Notes under the pieces: generated by a model
What the model was told of the DNA's origin: nothing
What the model saw: only the letters and a program-made list of their open reading frames with translations
Database searches by the model: none
In this document: positions 9,062 through 16,048 of the stretch, piece after piece
Numbering within the stretch: position 1 is the first letter of the stretch
Layout: each line of letters begins with the position of its first letter
Origin: Paludibacter sp.
GTDB taxonomy: Bacteria > Bacteroidota > Bacteroidia > Bacteroidales > Paludibacteraceae
Direction of reading: 5' to 3'
Assembly (NCBI GenBank): GCA_028691965.1
Contig: JAQUYE010000012.1
Span: 1 to 48,876, forward strand
Length of the DNA: 48,876 nucleotides
Position numbers and translations under genes: made by a program

Positions 9062-10081
9062 TTACTTGCTGTTTTTCTTATAATACTTAATCATTTTAGG
9101 AATCACGTCTTCCACTGTGCCGGTTATTACATAATCAGCTATCGCGTTGATAGGTGCATGCGGATCACTGTTAATGGAAATAATCATTGCGCTTTCCTGC
9201 ATCCCGGCTATATGCTGTATTTGTCCAGATACGCCGCAGGCAATGTATAATTTAGGGCGTACAGTTACACCAGTCTGTCCTATTTGTCGCTCGTGCTCAG
9301 CAAACCCGGCATCTACAGCAGCACGGGAAGCACCAACCTCACCACCTAATACATTAGCCAGGTCGTACAACAGTTTAAAATTATCAGCGCTTCCCACACC
9401 ATATCCTCCTGTGATGATGATGTGTGAGTTTTTGAGGTTTAACTTCGATTTCTCGATGTGACGTTCGATAACTTCGATCACAAAGTCTTCATCCGGCACA
9501 TAATCAGACAGGTTTAGTTTCTTTGTTTTTCCCTTGTAAGCGGGATCACATAGTTCCTTTTTCATTACACCCTCACGCACGGTTGCCATTTGTGGACGGC
9601 AGTCGGGGTTGACGATAGTGGCGACTATATTTCCGCCAAATGCGGGGCGTATTTGGTACAATAAGTCCGAATAAACTTTACCGGCCTTTTTATCTTCGTA
9701 TGAACCTATTTCCAATGAAGTACAGTCGGCCGTAAGTCCGCTGAACAATGCGGATGACACCCGGGGTCCTAAATCCCTCCCGATGGAGGTTGCTCCCATA
9801 AGAGCAATTTGAGGTTTTTCTTCTTTAAACAGGTTTACTAACAAGGAGGTATGAGGAAGGGTAGTATAAGGATACAGTCGCTTGTCGTCGGCCAGATACA
9901 AAGTGTCAACTCCATAGTGGAATACCTGTGTGCCGATAGTATCGAGCTGATATCCGGCAGCTACCGCCTCTAATTTACATTTTTGCTGATTAGCCAGTTG
10001 CCGGCCTTTCGTAAGTAGTTCCAGACTAACATCACCTACAATGCCGTCTTCAATTTCAAGATAGACAATAATATTATTCAT
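9062..10081 (-). CDS. etfA: Electron transfer flavoprotein, alpha subunit
   Basis: This 339-residue subunit has the standard EtfA layout: an N-terminal alpha/beta domain and a C-terminal FAD domain with the signature PKLYIACGVSGQIQHIAGMQ (about 277-296) followed by SINSDPHAPI. With EtfB it carries electrons from the acyl-CoA dehydrogenase encoded just downstream. It is 3 bases after etfB and 1 base before the dehydrogenase. Genes for an ETF:quinone oxidoreductase are not in the window, so where the electrons go is open; an electron-bifurcating role is possible but not shown. Confidence 0.95.
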   Translation of the reverse strand: MNNIIVYLEIEDGIVGDVSLELLTKGRQLANQQKCKLEAVAAGYQLDTIGTQVFHYGVDTLYLADDKRLYPYTTLPHTSLLVNLFKEEKPQIALMGATSIGRDLGPRVSSALFSGLTADCTSLEIGSYEDKKAGKVYSDLLYQIRPAFGGNIVATIVNPDCRPQMATVREGVMKKELCDPAYKGKTKKLNLSDYVPDEDFVIEVIERHIEKSKLNLKNSHIIITGGYGVGSADNFKLLYDLANVLGGEVGASRAAVDAGFAEHERQIGQTGVTVRPKLYIACGVSGQIQHIAGMQESAMIISINSDPHAPINAIADYVITGTVEDVIPKMIKYYKKNSK

Positions 10082-10084
10082 AGA

Positions 10085-10948
10085 TTATCCGATAGTATGG
10101 TTAGCGATTAATTCCTTCATAAGTTCCTCAATGTCGGCATCAACTGCAGTGAGTTGCTTACTTTCCTTGGCAGTGAAAACGACGTTTTCGATCTGTTTTA
10201 CCTTGGTAGGAGAACCGGATAGTCCAAGCCACTGTGGCTCATGTTCTATATCGCCGGCACCCCATTCGGGAATAATGTAGGTATGATACGTATCGGTATA
10301 ATCGGATGAAGATGTTTGTTGTTCTGAGATAGTCTTAGCATTCTTATACTTGAGAGTAAGTTTTGCATGACGCGGCCGGCATGGCGCAGCCGAACCGTTA
10401 ACCGTCACAAGTATCGGAAGCGGACCTCTGACAATTTCCACACCACGCTCCAGTCGGCGACGTACAGTAATGGAGTCTTTATCAAGGTCGATAATTTCTT
10501 CTGCATAGGTTATTTGAGGGAATCCCAGTTTTTCAGCCACCTGAGGACCAACCTGGGCTGTATCGCCGTCGATCGCCTGGCGTCCTGAAAGTATCAGGTC
10601 AACTTTTCCCATTTTACGGATAGCTGCAGCTAAGGCATAGGATGTAGCAAGGGTGTCGGAGCCGGCAAATTCGCGACCACTTAACAGGAAGCCTCCGTCG
10701 GCACCACGGTACATACTTTCACGGATAATCTCAGCAGCACGGGCAGGACCCATGGTCAACACCTGAACGGTAGCATCTCCGATTTTTGATTTTAAACGAA
10801 GTGCCTGTTCGAGCGCGTTGAGATCTTCGGGGTTGTAGATGGCAGCAAGGGCGGAACGGTTGACCGTTCCGTCGGCTTTCATGGCATCTTTTCCCACATT
10901 ACGCGTATCGGGCACTTGTTTTGCAAGTACAACAATGTTAAAACTCAT
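10085..10948 (-). CDS. etfB: Electron transfer flavoprotein, beta subunit
   Basis: This 287-residue subunit shows the EtfB features VLAKQVPDT (7-15), YNPEDLNALEQALRLK (38-53), QVLTMGPARAAEIIRESMYRGAD and LSGRQAIDGDTAQVGPQVAEKLG (about 119-141), the nucleotide-binding part. It is about 30 residues longer than common EtfB proteins because of a C-terminal tail. It is the first gene of the operon etfB-etfA-acyl-CoA dehydrogenase, behind a good promoter at 11026-11055. The DGDTAQVG segment is also found in ETFs of anaerobes that use NADH, which is a hint and not proof of bifurcation. Confidence 0.95.
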   Translation of the reverse strand: MSFNIVVLAKQVPDTRNVGKDAMKADGTVNRSALAAIYNPEDLNALEQALRLKSKIGDATVQVLTMGPARAAEIIRESMYRGADGGFLLSGREFAGSDTLATSYALAAAIRKMGKVDLILSGRQAIDGDTAQVGPQVAEKLGFPQITYAEEIIDLDKDSITVRRRLERGVEIVRGPLPILVTVNGSAAPCRPRHAKLTLKYKNAKTISEQQTSSSDYTDTYHTYIIPEWGAGDIEHEPQWLGLSGSPTKVKQIENVVFTAKESKQLTAVDADIEELMKELIANHTIG

Positions 10949-11025
10949 TTTTAGCGTATTATATTGGGTTAATAATCGATTGGTTCACGGGTAATCAATG
11001 TGTTTTTCGTTACCTGAATCAGCCA

Positions 11026-11055
11026 CAAATGTACTTTAATTTTGGGAAGTTACAA
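11026..11055 (-). promoter_or_regulatory. Promoter of the etfB operon
   Basis: Read on the minus strand: TTG (11055-11053), 19 bases, then TACATTTG (11033-11026). This fits the Bacteroidota TTG/TAnnTTTG consensus with correct spacing, and leaves a leader of about 70 bases before the etfB ATG. Confidence 0.7.
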
Positions 11056-11118
11056 TAAATAGTCTGCACTATTTTTCTGTTAGTGTGCAGTTTTGGTGCG
11101 ATAGTAAGTGAATATAAC

Positions 11119-11154
11119 AACAGCGCGGGACTTTTCACAAAGTCCCGCGCTGTT
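11119..11154. other. Strong isolated hairpin in a divergent intergenic region
   Basis: AACAGCGCGGGACTTT pairs perfectly with AAAGTCCCGCGCTGTT around a TCAC loop: 16 pairs with no mismatch. No T run follows directly on either strand; on the plus strand seven T begin only 12 bases later (11167-11173). It sits between divergent operons (etfB and the glutaminyl cyclase gene), where a terminator is not expected. A possible plus-strand -7 box (TAATTTTG, 11037-11044) lies upstream, so a short RNA ending here is conceivable. The rest of the 426-bp gap (10949-11374) is AT-rich with no other feature seen. Confidence 0.75.
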
Positions 11155-11344
11155 AATAGGTATTAGTTTTTTTAAGGTATAAAAAAGATTGTGTTGTTTA
11201 GTTAACGCTTGCAAAGAAACACTGTTTTACTGGATAATACAAGTATAAAAATATGTTTTACAACCTGTTTTTGGTGTTTTTTGCTCAGAAACGGGCACTT
11301 CGTGTCAAAAAAAGTATAAAATCAGGCGTTTCTAAAAAAAAACG

Positions 11345-11352
11345 TATCTTTG
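11345..11352 (+). promoter_or_regulatory. -7 box for the glutaminyl cyclase-proBA operon
   Basis: TATCTTTG matches the -7 consensus exactly, 22 bases before the ATG at 11375. A small inverted repeat, TGTTGA and TCAACA, starts within the box and spans the leader. No clear -33 TTG. Confidence 0.6.
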
Positions 11353-11374
11353 TTGAGCTAAATTTTCAACAAAA

Positions 11375-12349
11375 ATGAAGATCATTTATCTCCTTCTTTT
11401 TGCCGTGTTTATGTCATCATGTCATCAAAAACCTGCTCAAACAGCAGTGTCGACGATAGAGCTCGCTGCATATCCGGTCTTTTCGCCCGATTCTGCTTAC
11501 ACATTTATAGAGCAGCAGGTAGCGTTCGGACCACGAATACCCAATACTTCTGCCCATAAAAAGTGTGCTGAATACCTGTCGGGAACCCTACAAAGATACG
11601 GTGCTACTGTCATTTTGCAAAATTTTCAGGCAAGAGCTTTTAATGGAGATATGTTAAACGGGGTTAATATTATTGGTAGTTATAATCCGGATGCGCCAAA
11701 ACGGGTTTTATTATTTGCTCATTGGGATACCCGTCCCTGGTCGGATCACGATCCTGATCCCTCCAACTATTCAATACCTGTATTGGGAGCCAACGATGGT
11801 GCAAGTGGTGTAGGAGTATTACTGGAGGTAGCCCGCCAGATAGGCAAAAGCAGTCCGTCTATAGGTGTTGATATTATCTTTTTTGATGCCGAGGATTATG
11901 GTGCTCCTGAATCTGTTGCCAGTGATGATCCCCACAGTTGGTGCCTGGGGTCTCAATATTGGGGTCGCAATCCCCATCAGCCGGGCTACAAAGCTTCGTA
12001 TGGAATTTTGCTCGACATGGTAGGTGCTCCGGGAGCTACGTTCTACAGGGAGCAAATCTCTGAATATTTTGCATCCGATATTGTCAATAAGGTGTGGAAA
12101 GCAGCTCATACTCTTGGTTTTCAAACCTATTTCAGGAATGAGCCCGGAGGCTCCATCACCGATGATCATCTTTATGTAAACAGGTTAGCAGGTATTCCTT
12201 CCATTAATATTATTCAGTATAACCCCTCCGGTGAGAAAGGTTTTGGTGACTATTGGCATACCACTAATGATACAATGGAGAATGTCGATCGCTCTACCTT
12301 GAATGCGGTAGGAACTACCTTATTATATATTCTATATAACGAACGTTGA
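11375..12349 (+). CDS. Glutaminyl-peptide cyclotransferase, M28-like zinc lipoprotein
   Basis: This 324-residue protein has a lipoprotein signal with the lipobox ending MSSC (Cys16). The M28 peptidase fold carries the three expected zinc ligands: Asp in GANDGASG, Glu in FDAEDYG and His in DYWHTTNDT. The segments FAHWDTRPWSDHDP and WCLGSQYWGRNPH are typical of type II bacterial glutaminyl cyclases such as that of Porphyromonas gingivalis. Family knowledge: in Bacteroidota it converts N-terminal Gln, exposed by signal peptidase I, to pyroglutamate on exported proteins. It is the first gene before proB with a one-base gap, so it is probably co-transcribed with proline synthesis, a pairing with no evident functional logic. 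Confidence 0.9.
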   Translation: MKIIYLLLFAVFMSSCHQKPAQTAVSTIELAAYPVFSPDSAYTFIEQQVAFGPRIPNTSAHKKCAEYLSGTLQRYGATVILQNFQARAFNGDMLNGVNIIGSYNPDAPKRVLLFAHWDTRPWSDHDPDPSNYSIPVLGANDGASGVGVLLEVARQIGKSSPSIGVDIIFFDAEDYGAPESVASDDPHSWCLGSQYWGRNPHQPGYKASYGILLDMVGAPGATFYREQISEYFASDIVNKVWKAAHTLGFQTYFRNEPGGSITDDHLYVNRLAGIPSINIIQYNPSGEKGFGDYWHTTNDTMENVDRSTLNAVGTTLLYILYNER

Positions 12350-12350
12350 G

Positions 12351-13433
12351 ATGCCCTTTAAATACAAACGTATTGCAATTAAGATCGGAAGCAATGTACT
12401 GACCCGGCAAGATGGAAAATTAGATCTTACCCGCATGTCGGCCCTGGTAGATCAAATTGCTTTTCTTCATCACAAAGGAGTGGAAATTGTCCTTATATCA
12501 TCGGGAGCTGTAGCTTCCGGCCGGAGTATTTTAGGACTTCATAAAAAAATGGATGTAGTCGACCAAAGGCAATTGTTTTCGGCTGTCGGACAGGCAAAAT
12601 TAATCAATCACTACTGGGATCTGTTTCGTGAACATGGCATTACAGTCGGCCAGGTACTAACCACAAAAGAGAATTTTGGAAGTCGCCGTCATTATCTCAA
12701 TCAACGCAACTGTATGCAGGTGATGCTTGAGAATAAAGTAATACCTATCGTTAATGAGAACGACACCGTTTCTGTTTCGGAATTGATGTTTACTGATAAC
12801 GATGAATTATCGGGCCTGATAGCTTCGATGATGGATATGCAGGCCCTCATTATTCTGAGCAATGTTGATGGTATATATAATGGTTCACCATCTGATCCTT
12901 TGTCACAGGTGATAACTGAAATCGAAAAGGGACAGGATATTTCCGACTTTATACAAAGTTCTAAATCCTCGTTCGGTCGTGGTGGCATGTCGACAAAAAC
13001 CAGTATCGCACGAAAAATAGCTGATGAAGGTGTTGATGTGTATATTGCCAACGGTCGCAGAGAAAATGTGCTGCCCGATTTGCTGGATATAAAGTCGACC
13101 GTAATCTGTACCCTCTTTAAGGCATCCGGCGATAGTGTATCCTCGGTAAAAAAATGGATAGCTCACAGTTCGGGTTTTGCCAAAGGGGAGGTTGTGGTCA
13201 ACGAGAATGCTGCGAAAGCACTGGCAGGAGAACAGGCTGTCAGCCTGCTGATGGTAGGTGTAACCAGTGTGAACGGAGAATTTGAAAAGGACGATATAGT
13301 AAAAATAGTATCCGGTGAAAGGAAATTCCTTGGAGTCGGTAAAGTACAGTACGATAGCACTAAAGCACGTGATTTAATTGGAAAGAAGAACGTTAAGCCC
13401 CTGGTGCATTGTGATTATTTATTTTTGGAGTAA
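12351..13433 (+). CDS. proB: Glutamate 5-kinase
   Basis: This 360-residue enzyme makes gamma-glutamyl phosphate, the first step of proline synthesis. The amino-acid-kinase domain begins RIAIKIGSNVL, with LISSGAVASGR (about 44-54), VNENDTVS (about 134-141) and FGRGGMSTK (about 209-217). A C-terminal PUA domain starts near 265, with GEVVVNENAAKAL and the ending KPLVHCDYLFL. Length and domain order match full-length ProB. It is followed 12 bases later by proA, its pathway partner. Confidence 0.96.
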   Translation: MPFKYKRIAIKIGSNVLTRQDGKLDLTRMSALVDQIAFLHHKGVEIVLISSGAVASGRSILGLHKKMDVVDQRQLFSAVGQAKLINHYWDLFREHGITVGQVLTTKENFGSRRHYLNQRNCMQVMLENKVIPIVNENDTVSVSELMFTDNDELSGLIASMMDMQALIILSNVDGIYNGSPSDPLSQVITEIEKGQDISDFIQSSKSSFGRGGMSTKTSIARKIADEGVDVYIANGRRENVLPDLLDIKSTVICTLFKASGDSVSSVKKWIAHSSGFAKGEVVVNENAAKALAGEQAVSLLMVGVTSVNGEFEKDDIVKIVSGERKFLGVGKVQYDSTKARDLIGKKNVKPLVHCDYLFLE

Positions 13434-13445
13434 ACGACAACACAC

Positions 13446-14684
13446 ATGAACTGGAAAGAACAAGCAGTAGCTGCCTCACGTACCCTTAACCTGGTGTCAG
13501 CTGAAAAAATAAATGAAGTCTTAAACAGCCTGGCTGAAGCTGCTATTTCAGCAACCGACACCATACTGGCTGCCAACGCTATGGATTTGTCGGCCATGGA
13601 GAAATCCAATCCGATGTACGACCGACTGCTACTCACTCCCGAACGAATTGAGGGTATTGCGGCTGATATGCGAACCGTGGCAACATTACCCTCACCACTT
13701 GGAAAAGTGCAACGGGTGTTGAAACGTCCGAATGGTATGACGATTTCACGCGTTAGTGTGCCTTTTGGTGTTATTGGGATTATCTACGAGGCGCGACCTA
13801 ATGTGAGCTTTGATGTATTTTCACTTTGCCTTAAATCCGGAAATGCCTGTGTGTTGAAAGGGGGTACCGATGCTTTTCATTCCAATTTGGCTATAGTCGG
13901 ACTTATTCAATCTGTACTTGAGCAACACGGACTAAATCGCAATTGTGTTACATTGCTTCCTGCCGGAAGGGAAGCTACTGCTGAACTGCTGAATGCAGTG
14001 GGGTATGTGGATATGATTATACCCCGGGGAGGTAAAGGTCTCATTGATTTTGTACGTAATAACTCCCGGATACCGGTAATAGAAACCGGGGCCGGAATTT
14101 GCCATACTTATTTTGATGCTGATGGCGATCTGGAAAAAGGCAAGTCGATTGTGTTTAATGCCAAAACCCGACGGGTGAGTGTTTGTAATTCGCTCGACTG
14201 CCTGGTTGTTCATAGTTCCCGCTTATCTGATTTGCCTGAACTATGCGCCATGCTTGCAACCAAAAATGTACTTATTTATGCCGATGAGCCAGCTTACAAT
14301 GTCTTAAACGGCCACTATCCTGAATCCTTACTTGCCAATGCCGGAGAGGATAGTTTTGGAACCGAGTTTCTGGATTACAAGATGGCGATTAAGACTGTTG
14401 CTACCACCGAAGAGGCTGTGGACCATATTTCGGTGTACAGTTCCCGTCATAGTGAGTGTATAATAAGTGAAAACGAAAAGGCAATCAGCTATTTTGATAC
14501 CATGGTTGACGCTGCTTGTGTGTATACGAACGTATCGACTGCCTTTACCGATGGTTCTCAGTTTGGTCTCGGTGCCGAGATTGGCATCAGTACCCAAAAG
14601 CTTCATGCGAGAGGACCGATGGCTCTGGATGAATTATGTTCCTATAAGTGGATAGTTAAAGGGAATGGTCAGGTACGGAGTTAA
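13446..14684 (+). CDS. proA: Gamma-glutamyl phosphate reductase
   Basis: This 412-residue NADPH-dependent enzyme reduces gamma-glutamyl phosphate to the semialdehyde, the second step of proline synthesis. Visible features: [18 protein letters not shown] (103-120), [11 protein letters not shown] (137-147), [13 protein letters not shown] (191-203), the catalytic Cys247 in [11 protein letters not shown], and the closing [20 protein letters not shown]. The ProB-ProA order and 12-bp gap support channelled synthesis. Length is normal and all key motifs are intact. Confidence 0.96.
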   Translation: MNWKEQAVAASRTLNLVSAEKINEVLNSLAEAAISATDTILAANAMDLSAMEKSNPMYDRLLLTPERIEGIAADMRTVATLPSPLGKVQRVLKRPNGMTISRVSVPFGVIGIIYEARPNVSFDVFSLCLKSGNACVLKGGTDAFHSNLAIVGLIQSVLEQHGLNRNCVTLLPAGREATAELLNAVGYVDMIIPRGGKGLIDFVRNNSRIPVIETGAGICHTYFDADGDLEKGKSIVFNAKTRRVSVCNSLDCLVVHSSRLSDLPELCAMLATKNVLIYADEPAYNVLNGHYPESLLANAGEDSFGTEFLDYKMAIKTVATTEEAVDHISVYSSRHSECIISENEKAISYFDTMVDAACVYTNVSTAFTDGSQFGLGAEIGISTQKLHARGPMALDELCSYKWIVKGNGQVRS

Positions 14685-14712
14685 CGAACCCGGAACTATG
14701 TAAAGCATACAA

Positions 14713-15600
14713 ATGAAAGGATATTTTCAACATTCAGTATTAGTGGCAAAGTTTCTCCAGCTGGCAGCTGTAACCATCGTTGCCGGTTTGATGTTCACAA
14801 TGCTATCACTGTTGGTTACCAACGGTGATTATTCGTCGGTCAATGCCCTTAAGATTGCTCAGTTACTTCAGTCGCTTGGCATTTTTGTTGTTACGCCTGT
14901 ATTGCTTGCATACCTTTGGAGTACGCGACCTGCTGAATGGTTGCAGATTGATCGTCGTCCGTCTGTCGCAACCCTACTCCTGGTTGTTTTACTGATGTGG
15001 GTTGCTATTCCCGGAATTAATATGATAGGGGCATGGAATCAGCAAGTGCAATTGCCTGAATCATGGACGGGTGTAGAGCAATATTTTAGGGCAATGGAGG
15101 CGAATGCTGAAGCGTTGACCGATAGGATTTTATCCGACACTACACTAAGCGGAGTTCTGTTTACACTTGTAGTGGTGGCATTAGTACCGGCCGTTGGTGA
15201 GGAACTTTTTTTCAGGGGGGTAGTCCAGCGGTTATTTAATTCGAAGTGGAATTCACATATTGCCGTATGGTTAACAGCCATCCTGTTTAGCACCATCCAT
15301 TTCCAGTTCTTTGGATTTATTCCCCGTATGTTGATTGGAGCCCTGCTGGGTTATCTGCTGGTGTGGGGAGGTTCGCTTTGGTATCCGATAGTTGCCCATT
15401 TCGTTAATAATGCAACTATAGTGTTTGTCTTTCTGGCAGAGCAGAAAGGCTGGATTAGCATTGATATGGAAGCAGTAGGAACACAAAAGACTATACTGGC
15501 CGGATACCTTAGTTTAGTTCTGGTGGTATTTTTAATTGTATGGGTTCGCACTAAGTTACGAACTAATCGCTTAGGCTCTTCGTTCCCGGATAATCATTAA
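14713..15600 (+). CDS. CPBP-family intramembrane glutamic protease
   Basis: This 295-residue protein has about seven hydrophobic segments. The CPBP (CAAX protease/bacteriocin-processing, ABI) motifs are intact: EELFFRG with Glu163, Glu164 and Arg168; IHFQFFG with His196; and VAHFVNN with His229. These form the membrane-embedded active site in the Rce1-like family. The substrate is unknown; homologues process prenylated or bacteriocin-like peptides or have regulatory roles. It lies 28 bases after proA and probably ends that operon. Its last 30 bases overlap, tail to tail, with the gene on the minus strand. Confidence 0.88.
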   Translation: MKGYFQHSVLVAKFLQLAAVTIVAGLMFTMLSLLVTNGDYSSVNALKIAQLLQSLGIFVVTPVLLAYLWSTRPAEWLQIDRRPSVATLLLVVLLMWVAIPGINMIGAWNQQVQLPESWTGVEQYFRAMEANAEALTDRILSDTTLSGVLFTLVVVALVPAVGEELFFRGVVQRLFNSKWNSHIAVWLTAILFSTIHFQFFGFIPRMLIGALLGYLLVWGGSLWYPIVAHFVNNATIVFVFLAEQKGWISIDMEAVGTQKTILAGYLSLVLVVFLIVWVRTKLRTNRLGSSFPDNH

Positions 15601-15960
15601 AGCTTCTTCTTTTAATTCATCGGGCAATTGGATACCTCTTAGCTGCAGACTTCGAAGCCATCCCGCTACATCGCTTTCCCGGAGTGTGTAAAAAATATCA
15701 GCCAGCTGTTTCTCCTGGTCGGCAGTGAAGCTATCCGGGCTTTTCCCGCGTAGTACATCCAGCTCCTCATCATCGTAATACACCACAATATTATCAGCGT
15801 TTAACAACGAATCCTTGTCGCACACTTCGTGAGCCCCACAGCATTCCTCGTCCATTTCGTAGTTAATTTCAACTTCCTCAGTCTGCTTTTTCCTTCTCAT
15901 CCATGTCAGAACCATGATCAGAGAAGTACCTGCCAACAACAATAAAACCAATACCCACAT
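15571..15960 (-). CDS. Small membrane-anchored protein with a Cys/His cluster
   Basis: I do not recognise a named family. With the ATG at 15960 the product has 129 residues: one N-terminal membrane helix (MWVLVLLLLAGTSLIMVLTW), a basic stop MRRKK, an acidic stretch, then Cys40-Cys41, His44 and Cys47 (CCGAHEVC), which could hold iron or zinc. The C-terminal half (about 60-129) looks helical and soluble. A longer frame up to 16134 exists, but it runs through the divergent promoters and into the porW-like gene, so the short start is chosen. The last 30 bases overlap the CPBP gene tail to tail. Confidence 0.72.
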   Translation of the reverse strand: MWVLVLLLLAGTSLIMVLTWMRRKKQTEEVEINYEMDEECCGAHEVCDKDSLLNADNIVVYYDDEELDVLRGKSPDSFTADQEKQLADIFYTLRESDVAGWLRSLQLRGIQLPDELKEEALMIIRERRA

Positions 15961-15992
15961 AGTTATACACTTAATAGTTTTAAAAATCGGTA

Positions 15993-16030
15993 CAAAATTA
16001 CTGAAAGCTATCCGATTTTGATTAATTTTG
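15993..16030. promoter_or_regulatory. Back-to-back -7 boxes of divergent genes
   Basis: TAATTTTG occurs on the minus strand at 16000-15993, before the small membrane gene, and on the plus strand at 16023-16030, before the porW-like gene. Both match TAnnTTTG, and their -33 regions would overlap each other's coding-side DNA, so the two promoters may compete. Confidence 0.5.
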
Positions 16031-16048
16031 TGAGTTAAATATTGAAAA

